A DNA stretch of 19,748 nucleotides from Dehalococcoidales bacterium (GTDB lineage Bacteria; Chloroflexota; Dehalococcoidia; Dehalococcoidales; RBG-16-60-22). The DNA is taken from contig DAOVRI010000004.1 in the NCBI GenBank assembly GCA_030628245.1, forward strand, positions 1 through 19,748, written 5' to 3'. The position numbers and the translations under genes were made by a program. Shown piece after piece: positions 1-7,584 of the stretch. The notes beneath the pieces are model-generated. The model searched no databases and was not told where the DNA came from. It worked only from the letters and a program-made list of their open reading frames with translations. Each line of letters starts with the position of its first letter. Positions within the stretch are counted from its first letter, which is position 1.

Positions 1-666
1 ACCCGCCGGATGAAGCTCGTGCCCGGCCGGCTGCAGGCGGCTTTTGAATTCCTGCTTGGGTGGATTTATGACCTGTGCAAGAGTATCGCCGGCGAGGAAA
101 ACGGGCGGAAGTTTTTCCCTGTAATTTGTACCATCTTTCTCTTCGTCCTCTTTAATGCCTGGCTCAGCCTGATTCCGGGCTTCGGCTCGATATTGTTCGG
201 GCACCATGAGTTACTCAGAGGAGCGAACACGGATGTCAATACGCCCCTGGCCATAGCGCTGGTGTCCTTTGTCTTTGTGCTGTACTTCGGATTAAAAACG
301 CTGGGTATAAGTTTTTTCCGCCAGTATTTCAATTTCGGACCGGTCTTCCACAGTATAGGGCAGGTATTCAAAGGCAAGTTTAACCTGATGGGTATTTTCT
401 CCGGGGCTGTCGGCGTTTTTGTCGGTTTGCTGGAATTACTCAGCATGTTCATCCGGATTATCAGTTTTACGTTTCGTCTCTTCGGCAATATGACGGCGGG
501 CGAGATACTGCTGCTTATTGCCGCCTTCCTGGTACCGTGGGTGCTGGCCCTGCCTTTTTACGGCCTGGAGTTACTGGTGGGCTTCGTGCAGGCCCTTATC
601 TTCGCCGGGCTGACCCTGGTGTTCGTGACTATGGCTGTGTCTCCACATGAAGGCGAGGCACATTAA
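1..666 (+). CDS. atpB: ATP synthase Fo subunit a (5'-partial)
   Basis: Subunit a of the membrane Fo sector, which forms the proton half-channels beside the c-ring. The frame is open to the left window edge: residues TRR precede the first in-window ATG (position 10), and the following KLVPGRLQ matches the part of subunit a after the first transmembrane segment. That ATG is therefore internal and the true start lies outside the window. The essential stator arginine sits in the conserved stretch FRLFGNMTAGE. At least four hydrophobic segments are visible, and the C-terminus is short and His-rich (SPHEGEAH). The stop is 38 nt before atpE. Subunit identity is near certain; only the 5' end is missing. 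Confidence 0.96.
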   Translation, partial: TRRMKLVPGRLQAAFEFLLGWIYDLCKSIAGEENGRKFFPVICTIFLFVLFNAWLSLIPGFGSILFGHHELLRGANTDVNTPLAIALVSFVFVLYFGLKTLGISFFRQYFNFGPVFHSIGQVFKGKFNLMGIFSGAVGVFVGLLELLSMFIRIISFTFRLFGNMTAGEILLLIAAFLVPWVLALPFYGLELLVGFVQALIFAGLTLVFVTMAVSPHEGEAH

Positions 667-704
667 TATATAATAGGTAGGAATAATTCTAAGGAGGAAG
701 CATA

Positions 705-935
705 ATGGAAGCTGATGCAATGAGAATGCTGGCGGCGGGACTGGCTATCGGGCTGGGCTCCCTGGGTCCGGGAATCGGCATCGGTATTCTCGGCTATGGA
801 GCCATGCAGGGCCTGGCGCGCAACCCCGAGGCCAGGGGACCAATCATGACCAACATGATTCTGGCTATCGCCATGGCCGAGGCTATCGCCATCTATGCCC
901 TGATTGTGGCTATCATACTTGCCATGATAGCGTAA
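705..935 (+). CDS. atpE: ATP synthase Fo subunit c
   Basis: A 76-residue proteolipid, the monomer of the rotary c-ring. It is a two-helix hairpin: helix 1 carries the glycine-rich packing motif (GPGIGIGILGYG, about residues 21-32), the polar loop is ARNP (38-41), and helix 2 carries the ion-binding carboxylate E59 in MAEAIAIY. Residue 60 is Ala, and the position equivalent to the Na+-liganding Gln of Ilyobacter-type c subunits is hydrophobic. This points to proton rather than sodium coupling (inference from alignment by eye). An AAGGAGG Shine-Dalgarno at 691-697, 7 nt before the ATG, is the strongest in the operon and suits the high stoichiometry of this subunit. Confidence 0.97.
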   Translation: MEADAMRMLAAGLAIGLGSLGPGIGIGILGYGAMQGLARNPEARGPIMTNMILAIAMAEAIAIYALIVAIILAMIA

Positions 936-958
936 AAAGTGTTTGTAAGGGGGTAATT

Positions 959-1066
959 ATGGAAAGCGAAGGACTACCCACTTTTATAGCGGCTATTGTT
1001 GCCGCGTTAATACTGGGGGTAATGGTTATAGCCGGTGTATTGATACACGCGGTATTGACACTCTAG
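959..1066 (+). CDS. 35-aa single-TM small protein inside the atp operon
   Basis: Unrecognised small ORF in the gap between atpE and atpF. It starts at ATG 959, ends at TAG 1064-1066 and encodes 35 residues. The N-terminus MESEGLPTF is short and acidic, followed by one hydrophobic helix over roughly residues 9-35 (Ala/Val/Ile/Leu-rich, with a single His near the end). Translation is supported by the Shine-Dalgarno AAGGGGG at 947-953, 5 nt before the ATG. The atpF start has nearly the same arrangement (AGGGGG, then 5 nt, then ATG). It begins 23 nt after the atpE stop. It is not a copy of subunit b, which follows with its own membrane anchor. A role in Fo assembly, or as an accessory subunit like AtpI/AtpZ, is possible but purely inferred from position. 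Confidence 0.6.
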   Translation: MESEGLPTFIAAIVAALILGVMVIAGVLIHAVLTL

Positions 1067-1148
1067 AAAATACCCGGGTAATGTGGGAGGATACAGTCAT
1101 TAATAAACTGTTACCGGACGTTTGTTTTAAGCAGTCTAGGGGGTAAAA

Positions 1149-1661
1149 ATGGGCGGTATTGTTGATGAGCTAGGAATAAATTTGCCGACATTGCTGACGC
1201 AGGTGGTGACCTTCATCATCCTGCTGGTCATTCTGCGCTTTGTCGCCTATAAGCCGATTATGCGGATGCTCGACGAGCGCTCGAAACGGGTAAAGGAGAG
1301 CATGGAGCAGGCTGAAGCCGTGAAGGAACAGTCGGCCCATGCCGAGGAGGAACTGAAGAAGCAGCTCGGAGAGGCCAGCCGCGAAGGGCAGGAGAGGATA
1401 GCCCGGGCGGTAAAGGCCGGCGAAGAAGTCAAGCAGAAGGCGCAGGAAGAAGCCAAGAAGGAGGCCGAAACCCTTCTCAGCCGGGCGCGCGCTGAGATAC
1501 AGACCGAGCGCGACGACGCTATCGGCGAGGTACGCCGCGAGTTTGCCGATTTGACGGTGCTGGCGGCGGGTAAGGTTATCGAGAAGTCTCTGGACAAGGA
1601 AGAGCACCGCGAGCTAATCGACAAGGTGCTGGAAGAAAGTACAACCCAGAAGAAAGAATAG
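1149..1661 (+). CDS. atpF: ATP synthase Fo subunit b
   Basis: Peripheral-stalk subunit b, 170 residues, linking Fo to F1 through the delta subunit. There is one N-terminal membrane helix (about residues 12-31), then the typical YKPIMRMLDERSKRV junction. A long charged Glu/Lys/Ala coiled coil covers most of the rest (about 40-145), as expected for the dimeric stator. The C-terminal part (AAGKVIEKSLDKEEHRELIDKVL) is the delta-contacting end. The start is ATG 1149, with AGGGGG at 1138-1143. Only one b-type gene is present, so the stalk is probably a homodimer rather than the b/b' pair of phototrophs. Confidence 0.96.
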   Translation: MGGIVDELGINLPTLLTQVVTFIILLVILRFVAYKPIMRMLDERSKRVKESMEQAEAVKEQSAHAEEELKKQLGEASREGQERIARAVKAGEEVKQKAQEEAKKEAETLLSRARAEIQTERDDAIGEVRREFADLTVLAAGKVIEKSLDKEEHRELIDKVLEESTTQKKE

Positions 1662-1682
1662 TCGGTAATTCGGGAAGATATT

Positions 1683-2228
1683 ATGCCGAGAAAAGTTTAC
1701 GGCCGGCGCTACGCTCAGGCGGTGTTTGAGATAGCGCTGGAGAAAAAAGAACTGGAACGGTGGCAGGCCGACCTGCAAAAGATTGTCGGCGCCATCGGTG
1801 ACGATACGTTCCTGGCGGCCATGGAGAGTCCCAAAATTAAAATCGATGATAAATCCAGGCTCCTGACCAGGCGCCTGGGCGATATCAATCCCCTGGCTTT
1901 GAACCTGGTGCTGATGCTGATAAACAGGGGCGGAGTCGGCATGATTGGAGAAATCGCCGGGGAATACCAGCGACTGCTGGACGCTTATCACGGGATACAG
2001 ACGGCCAAGGTTATTACCGCTGTTCCCATCGGCGATAAGGATAAAGAGAAGCTGGCCGAGAATATCGGCGCCCTGGTGGGCACGAAAGTAGTGCTGAAGT
2101 CCGAAGTAGACCCGGAGATTCTCGGCGGGATTATCGCCAGGGTCGGCGGTAAGCTGCTGGACGGCAGCACCCGCAGTAAACTGGCAGCCCTCAAGAGGGA
2201 ACTGGTCGGTGGGGAGAGGAAGCGGTAG
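1683..2228 (+). CDS. atpH: ATP synthase F1 subunit delta
   Basis: Subunit delta (OSCP type), 181 residues, which caps the alpha3-beta3 head and binds subunit b. The N-terminal helical domain opens with the family-typical YGRRYAQAVFEIALEKKELERW. The C-terminal section contains the conserved ending DPEILGGIIARVGGKLLDGS followed by an amphipathic Arg/Lys tail. It lies 21 nt after atpF and 39 nt before the chosen atpA start. The ribosome-binding site is modest (GGGAAG upstream of ATG 1683), so translational coupling to atpF is plausible. Confidence 0.95.
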   Translation: MPRKVYGRRYAQAVFEIALEKKELERWQADLQKIVGAIGDDTFLAAMESPKIKIDDKSRLLTRRLGDINPLALNLVLMLINRGGVGMIGEIAGEYQRLLDAYHGIQTAKVITAVPIGDKDKEKLAENIGALVGTKVVLKSEVDPEILGGIIARVGGKLLDGSTRSKLAALKRELVGGERKR

Positions 2229-2267
2229 CGAAGTTGACATAACTGTGTGGCAAAGGAGGTAGCTCAG

Positions 2268-3785
2268 GTGACAACGAGAGGCGAAGATATAGTATCCATT
2301 ATAAAACAGCAAATTGAGCAGTTCGGCACGGCCGTAACCATGGTGGATGTCGGCACGGTGATAGAGGTCGGTGACGGCATCGCCAGGATTCACGGACTGG
2401 CCTCGGCCAAGTACAATGAGCTGCTTCAATTTCCTAATGATATCGTCGGCATTGCCCTGAACCTGGAAGAGGACAGCGTGTCCGCCGTCGTCTTGGGGGA
2501 CTATACGCAGATTAAGGAAGGCGACGAGGTAAAGTGTACCGGTCGCATCGCCGAGGTCCCCGTGGGTGAGGCGATGATTGGACGCGTCGTCGACCCGCTG
2601 GGGCGTCCCGTGGACGGCAAGGGCGCCATCAAGACGGACAAGATGAGGCCGGTTGAGCGGGTGGCGCCCAACGTGGTGCTACGCGCCTCGGTGGATACGC
2701 CGGTGCAGACCGGCATCAAGGCCGTGGATAGTATGTTCCCTATCGGCCGCGGACAGCGGGAGCTTATCATCGGTGACCGCTCTACCGGCAAGACGGCCAT
2801 CGCCCTCGACGCCATCGTCAACCAGAAGGGTGGCGACTTAATCTGTATCTACGTCGCTATCGGCCAGAAGGTATCCCGGGTGGCGCGGGTAGTGGCCACG
2901 CTGACCCAGTACGGTGCCATGGAGCATACCATCGTCGTTACGGCCAGTGCCTCCGATTCCGTGGCTCTGCAGTACCTGGCCCCCTATGCCGGCTGTGCCA
3001 TGGGCGAGGAGTTCATGGAGCAGGGCAAGGACGTGCTGATTATCTATGACGACCTTTCCAAGCACGCCTGGGCCTACCGGCAGCTTTCCCTGCTGCTGCG
3101 CCGACCTCCGGGCCGGGAGGCATATCCGGGCGATGTTTTTTACCTGCACAGTCGGCTCCTTGAGCGGGCGGCTAAATATGCCAAAGAATACGGCGGCGGC
3201 TCGCTGACGGCCCTGCCCATCATCGAGACGCAGGCGGGCGACGTCTCCGCCTATATCCCGACTAACGTTATTTCCATTACCGACGGCCAGCTTTATCTGG
3301 AGTCGGACTTATTTAACGCCGGTATCAAGCCCGCCCTGAACGTGGGTATCTCGGTATCCCGTGTCGGCAGCAAGGCCCAGACCCCGGCGATGAAACAGGT
3401 GGCCGGCCGACTCAAGCTGGACATGGGCCAGTACCGCGAGGTGGCGGCCTTCGCCCAGTTCGGCACCGCCGAGCTCGATAAAGCCACCCGGGGGCAGCTG
3501 GAACGAGGCCAGCGCATCCAGGAGGTCTTGAAGCAGTCCCAGTTCGTGCCGGTGGTCCTGGAAAAGCAGGTCATGATTCTCTACGCCGTGATTAACGGAT
3601 ATATGGACGATATACCGATGGATAAGGTTACCGCTTTCGAGGCGGACTTCCACGGCTTCATGGAAACCAATTATGCCGATTTAAGCAAGACCGTCGCCGA
3701 AACGAAAGAACTCAGCGAGCAGAGTGAAGCGACTCTTAAAAAAGCCATCGAAGAGTTCAAACAGGGGTTTAGCGCGGGAGTTTAA
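2268..3785 (+). CDS. atpA: ATP synthase F1 subunit alpha
   Basis: Non-catalytic nucleotide-binding subunit, 505 residues from GTG 2268. This start was chosen because AAGGAGG (2253-2259) lies 8 nt upstream of it. An in-frame GTG at 2247 would put that Shine-Dalgarno inside the coding region and add seven atypical residues. Walker A is GDRSTGKT at residues 169-176, the same numbering as the E. coli protein, with Ser replacing the usual Gln. The beta-barrel N-domain includes VGDGIARIHGL, and SVSRVGSKAQ carries the arginine that reaches into the catalytic site. Family length is normal and no defects are visible. Confidence 0.97.
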   Translation: MTTRGEDIVSIIKQQIEQFGTAVTMVDVGTVIEVGDGIARIHGLASAKYNELLQFPNDIVGIALNLEEDSVSAVVLGDYTQIKEGDEVKCTGRIAEVPVGEAMIGRVVDPLGRPVDGKGAIKTDKMRPVERVAPNVVLRASVDTPVQTGIKAVDSMFPIGRGQRELIIGDRSTGKTAIALDAIVNQKGGDLICIYVAIGQKVSRVARVVATLTQYGAMEHTIVVTASASDSVALQYLAPYAGCAMGEEFMEQGKDVLIIYDDLSKHAWAYRQLSLLLRRPPGREAYPGDVFYLHSRLLERAAKYAKEYGGGSLTALPIIETQAGDVSAYIPTNVISITDGQLYLESDLFNAGIKPALNVGISVSRVGSKAQTPAMKQVAGRLKLDMGQYREVAAFAQFGTAELDKATRGQLERGQRIQEVLKQSQFVPVVLEKQVMILYAVINGYMDDIPMDKVTAFEADFHGFMETNYADLSKTVAETKELSEQSEATLKKAIEEFKQGFSAGV

Positions 3786-3821
3786 GAGGGTTGTAAGATA
3801 ATAATATGATGAGGTTAGAAA

Positions 3822-4676
3822 TTGCCTGATATTCGTAAAGTAAAACGCCGGATAAAGGGTGTCCAGAACATCGCCAAGATTACGCGGGCTATGGAGATGA
3901 TTGCCGCCTCCAAGATGCGTAAGGCGCAGGAGCGGGGGCTGGCGGGGCGGCCCTATTCCGAGAAGATAGAGCAGGTCATCGCCGACCTGGCGGCCCTGCC
4001 GGATATCGGATTGCAGCACCCGTTGTTACAGCGGCGACCGGTGGAGAAAATAGCCGTGGTGCACATCACCCCCGACCGCGGTCTGTGCGGCGGACTTAAT
4101 GCCAACCTGAACCGCCGTCTGGGCAGTTTTATCCTGGAGCAGGAAAACCCGGTCAGGGTTGTCGCCGTGGGACGCAAGGGGCGCGACTTTGCGGTACGCT
4201 CCGGCAGCGATATGACCGCCGAATTCATCCAGATGGGCGACCAGCCCGCTTTCCTGGACACAATTCCGATATCCCATATCGTTATCGATGACTACTCCAA
4301 CAGGGTGATAGATATGGTCTACATATCTTACGCCCAGTTTATTTCCACCATGGTTCAGAAGCCGGTCATGAAGCAGCTGCTGCCCGTGGAGCCGGCGGTG
4401 ATACCCCGGGGGGAGAATGTCGATTATATCTATGAGCCCGGGGCAGAGGTGGTGCTGGGTGGGCTGCTGCCCCGCTTCGTGGAGATGGAGATTTACCACG
4501 CTGTCCTGGAAGCTATCGCCAGCGAGCAGTCGGCCAGGATGGTGGCGATGAGAAACGCTACCGATAGCGCCAGCGAGCTTATCGGCGACCTGACTCTGCT
4601 GTATAACAAAGCACGCCAGGAGGCCATTACCAAGGAGCTTCTGGATATTACCGGAGGCGTGGCGGCCCTGGAATAA
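3822..4676 (+). CDS. atpG: ATP synthase F1 subunit gamma
   Basis: Central rotor shaft, 284 residues. The two long coiled-coil helices are at the ends: N-terminal KVKRRIKGVQNIAKITRAME and C-terminal LIGDLTLLYNKARQEAITKE. The conserved DRGLCGGLNANL follows the first helix. The start is TTG 3822, with GAGGT at 3811-3815 six nt upstream; the next residues (PDIRKVKRRIK) match the family N-terminus, and no ATG in a suitable place competes. A TTG start may lower its translation relative to alpha and beta, in line with its single-copy stoichiometry (inference). Confidence 0.95.
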   Translation: MPDIRKVKRRIKGVQNIAKITRAMEMIAASKMRKAQERGLAGRPYSEKIEQVIADLAALPDIGLQHPLLQRRPVEKIAVVHITPDRGLCGGLNANLNRRLGSFILEQENPVRVVAVGRKGRDFAVRSGSDMTAEFIQMGDQPAFLDTIPISHIVIDDYSNRVIDMVYISYAQFISTMVQKPVMKQLLPVEPAVIPRGENVDYIYEPGAEVVLGGLLPRFVEMEIYHAVLEAIASEQSARMVAMRNATDSASELIGDLTLLYNKARQEAITKELLDITGGVAALE

Positions 4677-4710
4677 GTAAATAGAAAAACTGAAAATTTG
4701 TGAGGTTGTT

Positions 4711-6114
4711 ATGGCTAAGGGAAAAGTAGCTCAGGTGATAGGGACGGTGGTGGATGTCGAGTTTCCTCCCGACGAGCTGCCCGCGCTTTTTAACGCTATC
4801 GAAATTGATTCCGGCGGCGGCAAGATTGTGCTCGAAGTGCAGGACCACCTGGGGAACAACTGGGTGCGGTGCCTGGCGCTTTCGCCGACCGACGGACTGG
4901 AGCGCGGCGCCGAGGCTATCGATACCGGCGCGGCCCTGAAGGTGCCGGTGGGAAGGGCTACCCTGGGTCGGCTCTTCGACGTGATGGGTACTCCCCTGGA
5001 TAACCTCGGCGATGTCAAGGCCGACGACCAGTGGCCGATACACCGGCTGGCGCCTTCCTTTGAAGAACAGGAGACCAGCACCCAGGTGCTGGAGACGGGA
5101 CTCAAGGTGGTCGACCTGATAACGCCGTTTACCAAGGGCGGTAAGATCGGCGCTTACGGTGGGGCGGGAGTCGGGAAGACGGTTATCATCATGGAGCTTA
5201 TCCGCAACATCGCCTCGGTGCACGGCGGCTTTTCCGTCTTTACCGGTATCGGGGAACGCTCCCGCGAGGGCAACGACCTGTGGAACGAAATGAAGGAATC
5301 GGGCGTGATTGACAAGACGGTGATGGTCTTCGGGCAGATGAACGAGCCGCCCGGCGTGCGCTTGAGAGTAGGGTTGACCGGACTGACCATGGCGGAGTTC
5401 TTCCGCGATGAAGAGGGTCAGGACGTACTGCTGTTTATCGATAATATCTACCGTTATACGCTGGCCGGCATGGAGGTATCGGCTTTGCTGGGGCGGATGC
5501 CCTCGGCGGTGGGTTACCAGCCGACGCTGGCTACGGAAATGGGCGAGCTGCAGGAGAGGATTGCCTCCACCAAGAAGGGCTCGATTACTTCCTTCCAGGC
5601 TATCTACGTGCCTGCCGACGACTATACCGACCCCGGCGTGGTGACCACCTTCGGGCACCTCGACGCCGTGGTGGCCCTGGAGAGGTCTATCGCCGAGCAG
5701 GGCCTGTATCCGGCCGTCGACCCGCTGACATCTACCTCCCGCATACTCGACCCCAATGTCGTCGGTGAGGAGCACTACCGCGTCGCCCGAGAGGTGCAGC
5801 GGGTATTGCAGCGTTACAAGGACCTCCAGGATATCATCGCCATCCTGGGTATCGAGGAACTCAGCGAAGAGGACAAGCTTTCCGTTACCAGGGCACGCCG
5901 CATCCAGAGATTCCTGTCGCAGCCGATGTTCGTGACGGAAGTCTTTACCGGACGACCGGGTAAGTATGTCAAGGTTGAGGATACGGTGCGCGGGTTCGCC
6001 GAAATTCTCGAAGGTAAATACGATGACCTTCCGGAGCAGGCGTTCTATATGGTGGGTGGTATCGAGGAGGTGGTGGAGGCCGCCAAGAGCATGGGAGCCG
6101 AGGCTAATGTCTAG
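4711..6114 (+). CDS. atpD: ATP synthase F1 subunit beta (catalytic)
   Basis: Catalytic subunit, 467 residues. Walker A is GGAGVGKT at residues 150-157. The GERSREGNDLW segment carries the catalytic glutamate. Walker B/DELSEED-type elements appear as LLFIDNIYRYT and EELSEEDKLSV, and the C-terminal domain has RFLSQPMFVTEVFTG. Small departures from the commonest form (DNIYRYTLAGMEVS instead of DNIFRFTQAGSEVS) are conservative. The start is ATG 4711, with GAGGT at 4702-4706. Its 3' end overlaps atpC by 8 nt, so epsilon is probably translated by coupling. Confidence 0.98.
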   Translation: MAKGKVAQVIGTVVDVEFPPDELPALFNAIEIDSGGGKIVLEVQDHLGNNWVRCLALSPTDGLERGAEAIDTGAALKVPVGRATLGRLFDVMGTPLDNLGDVKADDQWPIHRLAPSFEEQETSTQVLETGLKVVDLITPFTKGGKIGAYGGAGVGKTVIIMELIRNIASVHGGFSVFTGIGERSREGNDLWNEMKESGVIDKTVMVFGQMNEPPGVRLRVGLTGLTMAEFFRDEEGQDVLLFIDNIYRYTLAGMEVSALLGRMPSAVGYQPTLATEMGELQERIASTKKGSITSFQAIYVPADDYTDPGVVTTFGHLDAVVALERSIAEQGLYPAVDPLTSTSRILDPNVVGEEHYRVAREVQRVLQRYKDLQDIIAILGIEELSEEDKLSVTRARRIQRFLSQPMFVTEVFTGRPGKYVKVEDTVRGFAEILEGKYDDLPEQAFYMVGGIEEVVEAAKSMGAEANV

Positions 6115-6526
6115 TTTGAAACTCGATATTGTTACCGCCGAGCGCGTCGTCTATTCCGAGGACGTTGATGTGGTCATCGCCCCCGGTGTTGAAGGGCAGC
6201 TGGGCATACTGCCGCACCACGCCCCCCTGATGACCATTTTACAGGCGGGCGAGCTGGTGGTGAGGAGGGGTGCGGAGGAAGATACCCTGGCTATCTCCGG
6301 CGGCTTTTTGGAGGTGCGCCCCGACCGGGTTATCGTTCTGGCGGATAGCGCTGAGAGAGCCGGGGAAATCGACGTAGACCGCGCCGAGGCGGCCAAGAAG
6401 AGGGCAGAGCAGAGACTGATGGGAAAGCCTGCCGAGATAGATACTGCCATGGTAGAGGCGGCATTAAGGCGGGCTATGGCGAGGCTGACGGTGGCGGAGA
6501 AGATAAAGAGGCGGCGGAAGCTGTAA
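6107..6526 (+). CDS. atpC: ATP synthase F1 subunit epsilon
   Basis: Epsilon subunit, 139 residues, which binds gamma and the c-ring and can inhibit ATP hydrolysis. The N-terminal beta-sandwich is seen as LKLDIVTAERVVYSEDVDVV and APGVEGQLGILPHHAPLMT. The C-terminal two-helix domain (about residues 88-139) is present in full and ends in a very basic KIKRRRKL. The ATG at 6107 lies inside the atpD coding end (8-nt overlap), and the frame beyond gives the standard family N-terminus. It is the last gene of the operon, with a terminator 25 nt downstream. Confidence 0.95.
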   Translation: MSSLKLDIVTAERVVYSEDVDVVIAPGVEGQLGILPHHAPLMTILQAGELVVRRGAEEDTLAISGGFLEVRPDRVIVLADSAERAGEIDVDRAEAAKKRAEQRLMGKPAEIDTAMVEAALRRAMARLTVAEKIKRRRKL

Positions 6527-6550
6527 TTACGGGAGTCCCGGTTATCATGA

Positions 6551-6577
6551 GCCGCCGATTATTTCGGCGGCTTTTTT
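6551..6577 (+). terminator. intrinsic terminator of the atp operon
   Basis: A perfect 8-bp stem (GCCGCCGA at 6551-6558 with TCGGCGGC at 6564-6571) has a 5-nt loop and is followed directly by six T residues (6572-6577) on the + strand. On the - strand no T-run follows, so it is directional. The last codons and stop of the converging rimM-like gene lie inside the hairpin. Confidence 0.9.
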
Positions 6578-6840
6578 ACGTTGAGGTCCAGCAGCCCTTC
6601 AATAGCTTCGATGGTTACGATGCCGGCGTCGAGGTCGATAGACTGGACGACATCCTCGATGGCGGGTATGAGTATTTCTCCCGTGGGGCCCCGGACGATA
6701 TAGTTATCGTTGCTCTTCCCGGTGAGAATATCGGTAATATCGCCGATATATTCACCCCGGATTGTCCTGACCTGAAGCCCGATAAGCTGATGGTGATAGA
6801 ATTGTCCTCCGGGCAGAGGGTTGTCCTGACTGTGCTCCAT
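6559..6840 (-). CDS. rimM: RimM C-terminal (PRC-barrel) half, N-domain missing
   Basis: RimM helps 30S maturation and binds ribosomal protein S19. It normally has an N-terminal RimM domain (about 95 residues) and a C-terminal PRC barrel. Only the second is here: 93 residues starting just before PLPGGQFYHHQLIGLQV and containing the barrel core GEYIGDITDIL, NDNYIVRGPTGEILIPAI and the ending TIEAIEGLLDL. Upstream in the same frame a TAG lies about 75 nt before the ATG. The 115 nt to khpA are too short for the missing domain, and no RimM-like residues were found there in other frames. The Shine-Dalgarno is weak (GCGGA). It may be a functional stand-alone PRC-barrel protein or a decaying remnant. 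Confidence 0.75.
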   Translation of the reverse strand: MEHSQDNPLPGGQFYHHQLIGLQVRTIRGEYIGDITDILTGKSNDNYIVRGPTGEILIPAIEDVVQSIDLDAGIVTIEAIEGLLDLNVKKPPK

Positions 6841-6903
6841 TTTCCGCAGAATTATATTAAACTTCTGGGCATCTCGCGATTGAGAGGCACAAGTTATAGA
6901 GGG

Positions 6904-6921
6904 GGAGAGCTATGGCTCTCC
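6904..6921. repeat. 7-bp perfect inverted repeat between khpA and rimM
   Basis: GGAGAGC (6904-6910) and GCTCTCC (6915-6921) are separated by the tetraloop TATG. It lies 35 nt beyond the khpA stop and 64 nt upstream of the rimM ATG on the transcribed (-) strand. No T-run follows in that direction, so it could be an RNA-processing or stabilising hairpin rather than a terminator. Confidence 0.5.
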
Positions 6922-6955
6922 ATCTCCGGAGAAGTAGTAGTGGTCGGGGATTATA

Positions 6956-7183
6956 TTACATAATTTCGAGTCTGACTCTGGTCTGAGCTTTGGCTGCCTT
7001 TACCCTGAGCAAGGTGCGCATTGCCTGGGCAATCTGACCCTGCTTGCCGATGATTCTTCCTTTGTCGTCGTCGGCAACGGTCAGCTTCAGCGTGATGCCC
7101 TCATCATTGGTCTCCTCTTCGATATTCACTGCATCGGGTTCATTGACGATGGACTTGGCGATGTACTCCACTAGGTCTTTCAT
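6956..7183 (-). CDS. khpA: KH-domain RNA-binding protein KhpA (YlqC family)
   Basis: A 75-residue single type-II KH domain protein. The RNA-gripping GxxG loop is GKQG in DDDKGRIIGKQGQIAQAMRTLL, and the N-terminus MKDLVEYIAKSIVNEPDAV is the typical opening helix. In other bacteria KhpA pairs with KhpB/Jag and affects cell-wall synthesis and sRNA binding. Here only the family assignment is seen. The ATG overlaps the rpsP stop (ATGA, 4 nt), and AAGGAG inside the rpsP end serves as Shine-Dalgarno. The order rpsP-khpA-rimM is the conserved bacterial arrangement; trmD and rplS, which often follow, are absent. Confidence 0.92.
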   Translation of the reverse strand: MKDLVEYIAKSIVNEPDAVNIEEETNDEGITLKLTVADDDKGRIIGKQGQIAQAMRTLLRVKAAKAQTRVRLEIM

Positions 7184-7449
7184 GATTTCTCCTTGACTGG
7201 TTTGAACTTTTCCAGAATACCTGCCTTACCTAGTAGTCTGGCAGTGGTATCTGATGGTTTAGCGCCCTGACTTAGCCAGTGCAGTGCTCTCTCCTCCTGG
7301 ATAACTATTGTCTCCGGGTCGGTCATGGGGTCGAAGTGACCGATAATTTCAACGAATGCCCCGTCGCGGGGTGCCCGTACGTCAGCGACTACCAGTCGGT
7401 AACTGGGCTTTTTCTTGGCTCCAACGCGCCTTAGTCTGATTCTGAGCAA
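7180..7449 (-). CDS. rpsP: 30S ribosomal protein S16
   Basis: Ribosomal protein bS16, 89 residues, needed for 30S assembly. The family N-terminus is LRIRLRRVGAKKKPSYRLVVAD, followed by RDGAFVEIIGHFDPM and RALHWLSQGAKPSDTTARLLGKAGI. The start is TTG at 7447-7449, since no ATG or GTG fits and the TTG gives the expected first residues. An AGG-rich stretch lies a few nt upstream. First gene of the leftward rpsP-khpA-rimM unit, driven by a good promoter at 7491-7519. Confidence 0.96.
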   Translation of the reverse strand: MLRIRLRRVGAKKKPSYRLVVADVRAPRDGAFVEIIGHFDPMTDPETIVIQEERALHWLSQGAKPSDTTARLLGKAGILEKFKPVKEKS

Positions 7450-7490
7450 TTTATACCTGCCTTCTTTTTATAAAATCTTATACGTCCCAT

Positions 7491-7519
7491 ATTATGCACT
7501 ATAACCATATGGCTGTCAA
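7491..7519 (-). promoter_or_regulatory. sigma70-type promoter for rpsP
   Basis: On the - strand TTGACA (7519-7514) and CATAAT (7496-7491) are separated by exactly 17 nt. Transcription would start near 7484, giving a 5' leader of about 35 nt before the rpsP TTG. Confidence 0.8.
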
Positions 7520-7548
7520 TGGCAATGGAGGGAATTGCTAAAAACGGG

Positions 7549-7578
7549 TTGCCAATAGCTCGGCGCTGCGTCTATAAT
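7549..7578 (+). promoter_or_regulatory. sigma70-type promoter for nfi, probably leaderless
   Basis: TTGCCA (7549-7554), an 18-nt spacer, then a perfect TATAAT (7573-7578). The nfi ATG is at 7585, only 6 nt beyond the -10 box, so the transcript should begin at or within a base or two of the start codon. It is divergent from the rpsP promoter, with about 30 bp between the two -35 boxes. Confidence 0.75.
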
Positions 7579-7584
7579 CAAGGT

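Noticed and set aside
1081..1146. 21-codon ORF between the small membrane ORF and atpF
   Set aside because: No Shine-Dalgarno, ordinary composition, and its end overlaps the atpF ribosome-binding site.
2247..2267. Upstream GTG start for atpA
   Set aside because: The strong AAGGAGG would fall within the coding sequence, and the extra residues are not part of the family N-terminus.
4648..5775. 375-codon open frame antisense to atpD
   Set aside because: A shadow of the GC-rich codon pattern of atpD; no plausible protein features, and the sense gene is beyond doubt. The same holds for 1614-2429 (-) and 13623-14900 (-).
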